From Azadirachta indica (lineage: Eukaryota; Streptophyta; Magnoliopsida; Sapindales; Meliaceae), in NCBI GenBank assembly GCA_022749755.1, contig CM040442.1, forward strand, positions 6,794,457 through 6,858,456: 64,000 bases of DNA, read 5' to 3'. Numbering within the stretch: the first letter of the stretch is position 1; each line of letters begins with the position of its first letter. Position numbers and translations under genes: made by a program. Shown piece after piece: positions 12,311-24,562 of the stretch. The notes beneath the pieces are model-generated. The model was given only the letters and a program-made list of their open reading frames with translations. It did not search any database and had not been told where the DNA came from.

Positions 12311-13283
12311 TATATAACACTTAACTTTATGAAATCCGCGTATGAATGAAGTAGGATACGTATACGATTGAAAATTTTATTTTCAAAAACTTAATAAATA
12401 AAAGCTTTTATCAATTTTATATAAGTGTCAATCCTAAATTTTATGTATCGTGTTAAAAAAATTTTAATTAAATCAACAAAACTTCACAATTGATAACTTA
12501 TATTTATTACTAAATTATTTTTCTAATTGTTCTTGATAAATAATGAAATTTATTAAATGCTAGGTCAACATCAACCCAAAATATGTTCTTAATTATCTGT
12601 AACATAATTTTGGTGTAGATGTTGATTGCAAATTTAAATATTATATAAAAAAAATAATATAACACAAGGCGGTCCAAAAAATTGGAATATTGGGATTATA
12701 ATACACTTAATTTGTACGGGGTTAACTCGACACGGCTATTATGAAATACTTAGTCACACGCTGAATCATTCATTTCTTTTGAAATAGAAATTAAATTAGA
12801 TATTTTTAGACACAAAATTAGATATTGGTTTTTTTCCCAAAACAATCTCCAGAATAAAATCCGATAAAGCTAATATATTATTAAAGGAAAAGAGTGCAAG
12901 AAGTATTAAGAAACAAATCTCTAGAAATGAGTAGCTTGAGGATATTCACCGCCCCCAAGTAAACAAATCCTTAGATATTGCTATCACTCAACGGAGAATT
13001 TCGTTTGTTGATTGAAAGATTAAATAATAAATTAATAACATAAATTAACATAATTAAGTGAGCACAAATTCAACCAAGTAAAATAAAATATACATAATAA
13101 AAAAAATAAAAACTTTAAATAATCTATCAAATATGACAAGGGCTACATTGACAAATATCAACAAGCTCGTTAACATGATTTAGCCTTATTTTTCCTACTT
13201 CATCCGAAATATTAATCTCTTCCTCAAATTTTCTCTCCCAATAATCTCAAGAGGATTTTGCCCTCCCTTGTTTGAGATAAACT
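11204..13283. repeat. Spacer of the second duplicated unit
   Basis: A diverged copy of the spacer at 4840-7779, without its 1.1-kb insert. It has no ORF of note. The last 150 bases are the promoter and leader of the 13284 gene, with ctcttcctcaaattttctctcccaataa shared with about 7697-7727. Confidence 0.65.
12265..12316. repeat. (CATA)n then (TA)n microsatellite
   Basis: About nine catacata units run directly into a TA repeat. It sits in the duplicated spacer. The paralogous position (about 6730-6760) holds a shorter TA tract, so the array expanded in this copy. Confidence 0.85.
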
Positions 13284-15937
13284 ATGGGTAATATCTGCTC
13301 AATATCAATCTCATGTGATGCCATTTACTCTCATTGCCGAGAATGCGTGGTCAGGAAAACAGATTATCTGCTTGAGCTCGAAGATAATCTTGCTGCCTTG
13401 GAGACTCAATCCCAAAAATTAATCGAAGCAAGAAATGATTTGTTGGCGAGAATTTTTGTCGCTGAGAAGCAACAAATGAAGCGGACCAACCAAGTAGAAG
13501 GGTGGCTTTCAAGGGTGGAAGCTGTGGAGGCTGAAGCTCGTGAGCTGATAAAAGATGGCTCTGAAGAAATTCGGAAATTATGCCTCGGAGGAATTTCAAG
13601 TTAAGCTATAAATTGTGAGAAAAAGTAGCTAAAACGTTGCAGGCTGTGATTAATTTAACGAGTGATGGAGCTTTCAATGTGGTGGTTGAGAGGATACCAG
13701 AACCTGCTGTGGACGAGAGACCTTGTGAGCCAGCAATTGTAGGCTTGGAATCATTACTTGATCAAGTTTGGAGATGCTTAGGAGACCAGAAATTGGGAAT
13801 TATTGGGTTGTACAGTATGGGGGGTGTTGGGAAAACTACGTTGTTGACCCAAATCAATAATAAATTTCTTGATACTCCAAATGATTTTGATGTAGCAATT
13901 TGGGTTGTGGTATCTAAAGACCTACACCCTGAAAAGATTCAAGAAACAATTGGGAAAAAGATAGATCTGTTTGACGATTCATGGAAAAATAAAAGTCTTG
14001 AAGAGAAAGCAATAGATATCTTCAGGGTTTTAAGAAGGAAAAAGTTTGTACTATTATTGGATGATATATGGGACCGAGTTGATTTGACAAAATTGGGTGT
14101 TCCTCTTCCTAGCACAAAAGTTTCATCCAGAATAATCTTCACAACTCGTTTTATTGATGTTTGTGGTCTCATGGAAGCTCACAAGAAGTTTAAGGTAGAG
14201 TGTTTGCCAGACAAGGAAGCTTGGCTATTGTTCAAAAAGAAGGTTGGGCAAGAAGCTCTTGATAGTCATCCGGATATTTCTGAGCTAGCCAAAATTGTGG
14301 CTAAAGAGTGTGGTGGTTTGCCACTTGCACTTATTACCATTGGTCGAGCCATGGCTTGCAAGAAAACACCTCAGGAATGGAGCTATGCAATTCAAGTGTT
14401 ACAGAGATCAGCGTCTAAATTTCCAGGTATGGGAAAAGAGGTGTATCCCCTTTTAAAGTTTAGCTATGACAGTTTGCCTAGTGACACAATTAGATCATGT
14501 TTCTTTTACTGTAGTTTGTTTCCAGAAGACTATAAAATTTGTAAGACGGAGTTAATAGATTGTTGGACTAGTGAGGGATTTCTAGATGAACATGATACAA
14601 GAGAACGAAATCAAGGATATTATATTATTGGTATTCTTCTTCATGCATGTTTACTGGAGGAAGAAGAAGAAAACTATGTGAAAATGCATGATGTCCTTCG
14701 TGATATGTCCTTATGGATAGCATGTGAAACTGAGAAGGATAAGGAAAATTTTTTGGTTAATACAGGCATTGGATTAACTGAAGCACAAAATTTGAGTCAA
14801 TGGAACAACATGAGAAGGATATCATTGATGGAAAATCAAATAGAGGATCTGTTACCTATTCCTACATGCCCTCGTCTTCTTACTTTGTTCCTTGACCGGA
14901 ATAACTTAAAGTCGATCTGCAATGGGTTCTTTTATTTTATGCCTGCTCTCAAAGTTTTAAGCCTGTCCAACAATCGTTCTCTAACAACATTACCTTCAGG
15001 AATTTCATGTTTGGTGTCACTAGAGCATCTTGATTTATCATGGACTGCAATAAGGGAGTTGCCGAAAGAATTGATTTCCCTGGTGAATCTGAAATTTTTG
15101 AACTTGGATTTTAGTTCTTCTCTCCGGACAATTCCACGGCATGTGATCGCAGATCTTTCAAATTTACATGTATTGAAAATGTTTGAGTGTGGTTATTCAA
15201 GTAAGTTTTTGATCCAAGAATTGTTTGGTTTGAAAAACTTACATGTCTTAACTATCACATTAAGAAGTTTTAAGGCGTTGCAAAGATTTTCATACTCCGA
15301 AAAATTTCAGAACTGTACCGAATCTCTACTCCTCCATTTCTTTCCGGATACATCAGTCAATCTGTCGTCATTAGCTGACATTAAACATTTGGATACAGTC
15401 TTCATTATTGAATGTTTGTATTTGGAAGAGCTGAGGATTGACTGTACAATTGCAAGCCATGTACCTTATATTGACCATACTATTGCAAGCCGAGTACCTT
15501 ATGGTTTCAACAGCCTTCAGACAGTTCGGATAGACATGTGTTCCAAACTGAAGGACTTGACATGGCTTGTGCTTGTTCCCAACCTCAAGTGTCTTGACGA
15601 ACAATATTGCTCTGCTATGGAAGAAATAATCAGTGTTGGAAAACTTAGTGAAGTCCCACATGTGATCCGAAATCTAAACCCTTTTGGAAAACTCCAGTCT
15701 CTGGTGTTAAGAAATCTACGAAATATGAAGAGCATCCATCCGAATCTTTTGCCTTTCCTTCATTTGAGGGAAATTCTTGTATATGCTTGTCCGAAGCTTC
15801 AAAAGCTTCCACTGGATTCCAACAGTGCAAAGGAACGTAAAATTGTAATAAAGGGACAGGAACGCTGGTGGAAAGAGCTGCAATGGCCAGACGAAAACAC
15901 TCAAAGTGCTTTTGCTTCCTGTTTCAAAGACTACTAA
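13284..15937 (+). pseudogene. CC-NBS-LRR gene with broken CC-NB linker
   Basis: RPS5-type receptor, close to full length. Segment one (13284-13604) is the CC domain, starting MGNICSISISC, with Gly2 and Cys5 giving a likely dual acylation signal. It ends at TAA (13602-13604) inside the GGYCSKNC-like motif. Segment two, in another frame, is open from 13637 to 15937 and holds NB-ARC and LRR: P-loop SMGGVGKTT (first Gly of Walker A is Ser), LLLDDIW, FTTRF, GGLPLAL, CFFYCSLFPED, VKMHDVLRD, LRRs, and tail WWKELQWPD. Between them are a frameshift and a TGA (13616-13618). No plausible intron repairs it: a 43-base gt-ag pair (13600-13642) is too short and changes frame. The long open NB-LRR part suggests recent inactivation, a sequencing error, or a CC-less product. 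Its first ATG lies within the P-loop, which argues against such a product. Confidence 0.85.
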
Positions 15938-17073
15938 TTGGAGATTGTTTCGTCTTATGTTTGTAGTGTTGTTGAGTTTTCACAAATCTTCTATTCTTTT
16001 ATTAATTTTTTCAAAGTAGTGTTAAAAAAATTAATTAAATCCCATCCTTGCATGTTTTATTCTTGCAGTTTGAATATTATATTTGACATTAGAGTAGGAG
16101 ACAAAGGCATGATGTTTGGTGAGTGAGTCTTACGCCTATTTAAAAACTTAAAAAAAAAAAGTAAAAGAAAAAAAATCGTTCCTGGTTGGTGAGAAGAGGA
16201 AAAAAAATAAAAGAAAGGAGATAATCGAAAAATAAAAAAAAAATAAATCATGTCAATGCACATTCATTTTAACTCAGCCTTTCCTCTTCGCAGCTTCCTG
16301 TTTCTTTATTAATTTTCAGATGTTGCTGCATAAACCCCTAGTTCATTAATTTCTCAGATAATTTTGTCCCTATTGTGCCAAACCAATTATCTAATTGAGT
16401 GAAAGAGAAGCTTTTAAAGAGAAATAATTAAAGATTCAATTAATTCTCTTATTTGCTTGACAAGTACACATGCATGCACTAGAAGAATCTCAATATAAAT
16501 TAATTAATCAGCGATAATTGAGTTTTAATTGTATGTTAATAGCACTTGGAAGTTACAAATTACAAGTACTAAGAAGTGGAAATTCAAAAGTCAGAAAGAA
16601 AAGACACAGAGACTAAAGTAGGTGGGCGGTATTTTTCCTTCTGCAGCTTGCTGTTATTTTTGCTGCAGTTTACTTCTTTCCTGCTGCAGTTTGGTTTTTC
16701 TGCTCCAGCTTAACGCCTTTCAATTCTGCTGCTGTTTTCCTGCTACAGCATGCTGCCGAAATCTTAAGAGTCAATATTTGACAGCGCAATGATGATTTTA
16801 AAAATTTTAGGGGCGTGACAAAAATTATTAAAATTAGTCGAGATAAACTGAAGATTAGTCGTAAAAAAAATTACAGAGTTGTGCCATATAAATGTATAGA
16901 ATTCTACTTGTATATATACATCAAAATTTTTTATGTACAAATTAGCATGCACATTGTTTAGAAAAGAAAGCTGATTTTTTTTTTAATCGTTTAAAAAAAT
17001 TTTTATTTATAAAAAAAATTATGCCTCCACATTTGAAAAATGCTATACAAGAAAATAGACTCTAGTGTTCACA
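15938..17073. other. 3' UTR and intergenic DNA after the third NBS-LRR
   Basis: No gene. The first 100-200 bases are the presumed 3' UTR. The stretch 16640-16755 contains seven or more degenerate ctgctgcag(c/t)tt units (ctgcagcttgctg, gctgcagtttac, ctgctgcagtttgg, ctccagctta, ctgctgctgttttcc, ctacagcatgctgc). This is a short GC-richer island in AT-rich DNA that looks like part of a dispersed repeat. Confidence 0.5.
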
Positions 17074-17237
17074 GCAGAATTAAGACTTGTCATTAATTTT
17101 GAGTCTGCATATCATTTGTCCCCAGTTGCACATCCTCTTTTGACAGCATCAGGTGCAACAAGTATCGTGTGTTTTCATCTCTTCGGTTACTGGTGTGGCA
17201 TGAGTAAGCACTGGATCTGTATATAGAGCAACCTGAG
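17074..17237 (+). pseudogene. Tropinone-reductase-like SDR, single-exon relic
   Basis: Matches the third exon of plant tropinone-reductase-like short-chain dehydrogenases: NFESAYHL, VAHPLL, ASG.TSIV. After a one-base shift it continues as SSVTGVA and STGSVYRAT, ending exactly at a ggtaat donor as in the family. A frameshift follows SIV, a TGA occurs within the exon, and the catalytic YxxxK motif is damaged (the Lys codon is gone). No flanking exons remain. Confidence 0.75.
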
Positions 17238-17872
17238 GTAATCAATCATATATAGTGAATTAATTATGCCTGAGATGGTACTACGCACTGGGCATCTCTA
17301 GTATCTTGACTGTATGGATTAGTTATATCACAATTATTTAGATATTGATAATATATACAAATTGACCATGAGCCCGAAACTAAGCTCAAGCCAAAACTAC
17401 ATCATTTCGTCAAGTAATATATATAAAAACACAAATGAGTCAGATTACTCTTTAGTACTCATATTATACGTTATGGTATAAAAAATAAAAATAGTACTAA
17501 GTTTGACCCAAATCAACAAAATCACTTGAGTCTAGTCCGCTTAGGAGTATTTAAGCTTAAATAATCCATTATATAATTAAGTTAATGCATAAGGAACATA
17601 GAAAATCCAAAAATCCTTCTTTCTTTTAAAAGCCCAAACCTTAATTTAATTAACTTATGGTTAATTAAAATAAATATAAATAAGATAAGTATTTTATTAC
17701 AAGTATAAGTCTTAAACATCTCTTTTTAAATAGGATTAAATTATAATAATTCTTTTCTTACATAAAATCTTATCTTAAGAAGATGAGCTGCATTAAAATA
17801 GGGTTACATGTGCTAGTCATATCCTACTACAATTTCACGTCACACACTATATAAACTCATAATTCCATGTTC

Positions 17873-17937
17873 ATATATATATGTATATATATATATGAGT
17901 GTATGTATATATACGTGTATATATATATATATATATG
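17873..17937. repeat. TA/TG microsatellite
   Basis: Interrupted (TA)n with gtgtatg and cgtgta interruptions, lying just inside the left arm of the inverted-repeat element. Confidence 0.8.
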
Positions 17938-19843
17938 GACGGATCTGAAGTCTCATATTTTTATAGATACATTTACATTATTTGTAGATTGTAGGATCTA
18001 TATCTTCCAACAGTGAAATTAAATCTGATATATCTAACTCCATAAGTTTACATATATTCTTATATTATTTTGGTGATCACCCTATAAATTTATGCATATT
18101 TTTATATTATTTTGTTAATCATTAAATTCATATATTTTCAATGATTGAAATTGAATTTAATATGTATATTAGTTATACATAATTATATGTATCAGATTTA
18201 AAATTAATTACTGAAAGTATTTAGATCCAACAGTTCACAAAATAATATAAAATATGTGTAAACTTATGAGATTGCTAATCCGTGCTATATATAAGAGACA
18301 AGCTAAAGTTAGTCATGTGAAATAGCTTTGAAGCAATTCTTGAGAAGCTATTTTGGTTTCAGGCATAATTTCCTGGGAGTTATTGCTGGGTTTACACTAT
18401 GTTTTGCTTTTAATTTTGCTTTTGAAATTAAAGCACTTAACTTGCAAAGGAGATAAAACTTTGTATTCTTTACGTATAGTTTTGTTTATGTATTGAAAAG
18501 AAGTGCTTTGTCAAGTTCTTGCATATCTTACTAATTGTACTCCAAATTTTAAAAATTTATAAAATGATAAAATACCATTTTATTTTTATTTTCTTTTGCG
18601 TCAATTTTTTATTTCTTTTTCATTATGCAATTAATTTTTACTACTTGTTAGGACTTGATACGATATAAGACTCAAATAAACCTTATCCAAATGGGTCGGG
18701 CCAACACAATTTATTTCTTCTTACACCTTTAAGACTCTATTTATGTTGCCTTAAAAGATTACAATTTTCAATTTTGAATAAAAATATATTTCATAAAAAT
18801 TTAAATCCCTTAATGGTTAAGACTCTGCTTGTGTACAAGTTTGTTTCACTAGTTTTAAATTAAAAGAGAATTAATGCCTTAATAGTTGTTGGCAAAGGAA
18901 ATCTATTCAATTCACGTGTTGAATCGTGATTAGTTGATCACTGGAATAGGCTATTACTCGCTCTTGATGGGTTTCAATATTACTGCGCCTCTGAATTCAA
19001 ATTGAGCTTTCACACCCTTTTTGAATTCTAGGAAGTAAGGACTACAATGTCCTTTGAATTACTCTAAATGGTCCGAGAGTAGTGATGTTGCAATCTTAGT
19101 AGACTAACTATGACTTGTTTGGAGATATCCGCTAATGCTGCTATCATACTTGAAAAATAATTAGAAAAAGTATAGAACATAAATTGTGGGTCTATAATGT
19201 GTATAGGAGTGAGCCAATCCCAATATCAATGTAGAGGAATACAAAGATTCAAGAGTAGAAAACAAATATTAAGGAATTGGATCAATATTGAATAGACTGA
19301 TTCGCGGCGATATTCAATACAACCATTTTGCAATCTAGCAAGTTTCAGGTTTTGGAAAAGGAATTTTTAGAGTCTAAAAATAACCAATTTAAGGCAAAAA
19401 GGCGACAGGATGCTAAGGTGGTGTTTAAGGTTGACTTGGGCAATACGAAGTGCTTAACGTTAACTTAGGAAACAAGAAATAGTCAAAAAAATAAGCAAAT
19501 ATTGCTAGTCTTGCAATAAAGAAGGTGATGTTCTTTAAGGACGCAATTCTGGAGGACTTTTTTTTTTAAACGTAGAAACATGAATTTTTATATAGTGTGC
19601 AACGTGGAGTTGTAGTAGTATATGATTAGTACATGTAGCAGTAGATGACTAGTACCTGTACTCTTATTTTAATATGTCACCTTTACAAAACAACATTTTA
19701 TTTATGATTTAAATTGGTATAATTTAATCATATTTGAAAGAGATGTTTAAAAACTTATACTTATAATAAAACACTTATTTTAATTAATTCTAATTAAAAT
19801 AAAATATTTATTTTAATTAAATAAGGTTATGGGCTTTTAAAAG

Positions 19844-20452
19844 GGGATATTATCACATTCCTCCTTAAGGTTTGGAATTGTATCACCTAAATGGAAACTA
19901 TAGGAAATGTATTACTTTACCTCCCTTATAATTATATTTGACCGTTAGATGACTTTTAGATGTAAGGGTAAATGCGTAAAATATCATTATTTAATATTTA
20001 TTATTTTGTTTGAAAAAAAAAACTTCTCTTTCCCAAGTCCTTACACACTTAGTGAAAGGGAGGACGGAAAAAATTTATTTTTTTATTTTATTAATATATG
20101 TCTCTACGTACTTGGAGAATATTTATTGAAAAAAAATTTGTACTTCAAATCAAAATTTTAATTTTTTCATCTTTTATTGTATGCTCATTTTATTTACTGT
20201 ATACACCTAAAACTAACTAACACATACAACAAGACATACATAGATATTACAAAAAACATATATTATTTTTAAGAAAAATAAATAATTAGGAGTACTTAAA
20301 TAAATTTATCATTTAGGGTTAGTTTAAATAAATTTATCATTTAGGGTTAGTTAACTAACACCATAGGAGAATTAAGTGATACAATCTCCATTCTTTCTCT
20401 CTAAGTGACACAAGCCCAAATCTTGGGGAAGGTATGTGATAATATCCTCTTA
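19844..20452. mobile_element. MITE about 0.6 kb nested in the foldback arm
   Basis: Terminal inverted repeats of about 45 bp: ggggatattatcacattcct at the left, and agg(t/a)atgtgataatatcctc at the right. Both continue inward as ccttaaggtttgg/ccccaagatttggg and tgtatcac/tgtgtcac. TTAAAA flanks both sides. The uninterrupted opposite arm (gggcttttaaaagaaagaag near 17620, read in reverse) shows the empty site, which supports TTAAAA as the duplicated target. There is no coding capacity; the open frame at 19949 is AT-rich noise. Confidence 0.78.
20297..20352. repeat. Two-copy 28-bp tandem repeat
   Basis: The unit taaataaatttatcatttag plus ggttagtt is present twice without a gap, inside the MITE. 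Confidence 0.85.
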
Positions 20453-20790
20453 AAAAAAATAAAAAGGCTTCTTTGAGCTATTGTGTTTTTTATGTATTAG
20501 TCTAACTATATAATAAATTATTTGGGTTTAAGTACTCTTAAGTAAGCTAAGCTTAGAATATTATGTTGATTTCGATCAGATTTAAGTTTCTTTTTAACTT
20601 TTATGCTATAATCCATAATTTGAGCTTTAAAAAGTAATTTGAGTTTATTTGTGCTTTTTTTATATATCACTTACATAAAATAACGTAATTTTAGTTTGAA
20701 TTTAAGCTCTAATTTAAGCTCCGGTGAATTTTTATATATCAAAAATAAGGTGCGACCATTAATAGGCCAATTTGCTGAAATGCAATTAGG

Positions 20791-20852
20791 CAGCTTAATT
20801 AAAAGCTGATCCCACTGATAGCCTACCAACCTACCAGCTTTTAATTAAGCTG
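20791..20852. repeat. 18-bp perfect hairpin
   Basis: cagcttaattaaaagctg (20791-20808) and its exact reverse complement (20835-20852) are separated by 26 bases. Each arm is also nearly self-palindromic. It lies between the foldback element and the dehydrogenase relic. It may be a small transposon footprint. A structured RNA is not supported by anything else. Confidence 0.6.
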
Positions 20853-21655
20853 CTAGAAAGTCTGCTTTTTATTGGGTTTCCTAAATCCTGACTAGTGTGT
20901 GCAAAAGTGCTTCTAGACAAACAACGCAAGAAACTTATAGGGAATAAGAAAAAGTTCATAAGCATAGTAGAGATTTCATTTAATAACATGAAAGATTAAA
21001 AATGTTGGTCAAACTTTATATAATTTAAGTAACATCGCATTTCATAGAGGATTTTTATATAAAATGACACAAGGAGATCTACGTACATTAGCATATCAAA
21101 ATTTTAATTTAGGTACTCTTAAAAAAATAAAATTGGGATATAAATTTATAAAGAAATTATTATTATTTAACAAAAATGTAAACTTGTTGAAGAAATTAAG
21201 CATGTATATGCCAACTTGATAGACTTTCTATAATCGGAAAGGTCTATATATAAGAAGTACATAGATGCATTTCTAAATTAATCAATCCCAATTTCTGTAT
21301 TTCTCCTCTCTCGCCAAAAGTACAGTTAATTTCCATTATAATCAATAAATTAATTGTAAAATTTGTGATCAATTTTGGTAACCAGTACATTGTACCATAA
21401 TACGTTGAAGCAATCGAGAATCAAGCTCAAATTTTTAATATTCTATATGTGTATATTGTATGAATTTGTATTCTTTGTATGGGTTTGACCCAAACGCAAG
21501 TTTAGTCCCAAGTCAATTCAAATCCAGAGTATATATTTGGCCACTTTAGGGCAAACTTGAAATGATTTTCTTCTTTGTCTCCGTGAAATTTGGCCGCTTT
21601 TTCCCTCGTGGTTTTTTGTCTGACAATTTCAAAGGTTTTCCACCTAAAAGAATTA
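20853..21655. other. Intergenic DNA before the dehydrogenase gene
   Basis: No gene or strong repeat is seen. The final 150 bases include ctaaaagaattaatggctcagg, also found as gagaattaatggctcagg before the exon-1 relic at 23641, so the proximal promoter is shared between tropinone-reductase-like copies. Confidence 0.4.
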
Positions 21656-22988
<1,333 letters not shown>

Positions 22989-23640
22989 CAAACTTGCAGT
23001 GGTGACATCGATTTAAGAGCAGGATAATTCCCCACAATATTTGGTATATATATATATATATATATAGATAATAAGATCATGAGGGGTTCATCTTTCTGTG
23101 CTTCTTGTAGTCTTGAATAAAACCATGTAATAATGACAGTCCATATACCGGACTATGTGTTTCTCCACTTATGAATGATCAATTAATAAATAAAAAACTA
23201 CATTTATGATCAGTAAAATACGTGTTGTAATTGATAAAATCATCGGATAAATAATTTGGGAATAATAATTACTAAATTAATTCTATGTCAAATCTGGATC
23301 AACAGCAATATAAATTTGATTTTCAAAAAGAATCTCCAATATTGCAGCCGATTTTTATGTGATAATGTATTTATGAGTAGCAATTATCTATCCTTTTTTC
23401 TGGTGAGCAAATATATACATATATATACCAACAAAGACCATTTTCTTTGGCGAGCAAACATATGCGCAACATGTTTGGATTTGCCGATAATTAATCCACC
23501 ATCATAATTATTCTTGTTTAATTAAATTTAACCAAAAAATTAATATAGTCAAAAAAATCAATAGAATTGTCTCAAAATCTCTCCAAATTATTCACGCTTG
23601 TTGGTTGAATCTTCTGCAGCCTGTGGCAGATAGAGAATTA
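22989..23640. other. SDR 3' flank and intergenic DNA
   Basis: The first 150 bases look like a 3' UTR (a TA microsatellite at about 23046-23066, and aataaaacc near 23117 as a possible poly(A) signal). The rest is AT-rich and has no gene. Confidence 0.4.
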
Positions 23641-23690
23641 ATGGCTCAGGCGAATGGCTGTGTCAGGGACAACAGATGGAGTATTGGCAC
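23641..23690 (+). pseudogene. Tropinone-reductase-like exon-1 relic
   Basis: An ATG opens MAQANGCVRDNRWSI, the characteristic N-terminus of this SDR group (compare MAQAEA and NRWSLEGM in the copy at 21656). The cofactor motif that should follow is absent, and the reading continues into unrelated DNA. The relic directly abuts NBS-LRR debris, so a deletion joined the two families here. Confidence 0.7.
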
Positions 23691-23769
23691 TCTTACAATA
23701 ATATGCATCAAGGTCTTGCAGTGAGTGCTGGAAAATTTGGTGAGTTACAGAGATTATGGGAAATATAAA

Positions 23770-23876
23770 CCCATTTGCGAAACTCGAATCTCTTTATCTG
23801 GAAGGTCTTGGAAAATTGAGGAGCACTCATCTGGACGCCTTGCCCTTTCACATTTGAAGGAAATTGAGGAGCACTG
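23770..23876 (+). pseudogene. C-terminal LRR fragment of an NBS-LRR gene
   Basis: Reads PFAKLESLYLEGLGKLRS, then a PFHLKEI-like stretch with a one-base loss at ccctttcacatt. This is the last LRR block of RPS5-type genes (compare PFGKLQSLVLRNLRNMKSI in the gene at 13284). It is followed, without the usual tail, by mid-NB-ARC sequence, which would come upstream in a normal gene. Confidence 0.7.
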
Positions 23877-24280
23877 CAGCTGTTCAATTGAGACGTTCAG
23901 GAGATACTGCCTCGAAATTTGGTTACGATAGTTTGTCTAGTGACATGATTAGATCTTGTCTATTATACTGTAGTCTGTTTCCAGAAGATTATAAAATTGG
24001 TAAAAGTGAACTGATAGATCGTTGGATTGGTGAGGCAGGGGATCTTGAACGAATATGATGGAATTAGAGCACAAAACCAAGGAGTACCAAATTATTGGTG
24101 TTCTTGATCATGCATGCTTGTTAGAAGAAGTAGGTTCTCATTACGTGAAGATGCATGATGTGAATCGTGATGTGTCTCTGTGGACAGCATGTGAAGTTGA
24201 GAAGGAAAACTTTCTGGTTCTTTCAGGTGCTCAGTTAGTTAACTGGAGCAGCGGAGGTTAGAAACTGGGAACAGATGAAA

Positions 24281-24545
24281 AGGATATCCTTGATGAGAAA
24301 CAAAAAAGGTTCTAAACCTATCAAAGAATCACTTGCTGACACAATTGCCATCAGGAATTTCAAAATTGGTTTCACTACAGTATCTTAATCTATCAAGGAC
24401 TTCCATCAAAGAGTTGCCGAAGGAGTTAAAAGCCTTAGTGAATCTTAAAGTGCTTAAACTTGGAAAACTCACGTTATCTCCATACAATCCACGGCAACTG
24501 ATTTGTAGCTTTACAATCTTGCATATATTGAGAATGCTCAATTAC
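24281..24545 (+). repeat. Left copy of 265-bp duplicated LRR segment
   Basis: Nearly identical to 25901-26165 (aggatatccttgat through gagaatgctcaatta). Differences include gagaaac/aagaaat and a few single-base indels. Both copies share the same internal LRR deletion, so that deletion came first. Confidence 0.9.
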
Positions 24546-24562
24546 GAACACAAGTGAAAAGG

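Larger units (their letters stand above)
17345..20750. mobile_element. Foldback-like element with about 500-bp inverted arms
   Basis: The left arm (about 17370-17870) is the diverged reverse complement of the right arm (about 19590-20740). For example, gtgctagtcatatcctactac and cacactatata (about 17810-17852) face tatatagtgtgc and gtagtagtatatgattagtac (about 19594-19634). Likewise aaataatcc and cttaaa near 17560 face tatttgggtttaag near 20520. The 1.7-kb centre has no ORF over 60 codons with recognisable motifs. The right arm is itself interrupted by a MITE. Long inverted ends without a transposase fit a non-autonomous foldback or MULE-type element. Exact termini and target duplication are not resolved. 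Confidence 0.65.

Noticed and set aside
13600..13642. Short gt...ag pair that might splice out the broken linker of the 13284 gene
   Set aside because: About 43 bases is below the practical size for plant introns, and the junction would leave the reading frame wrong.
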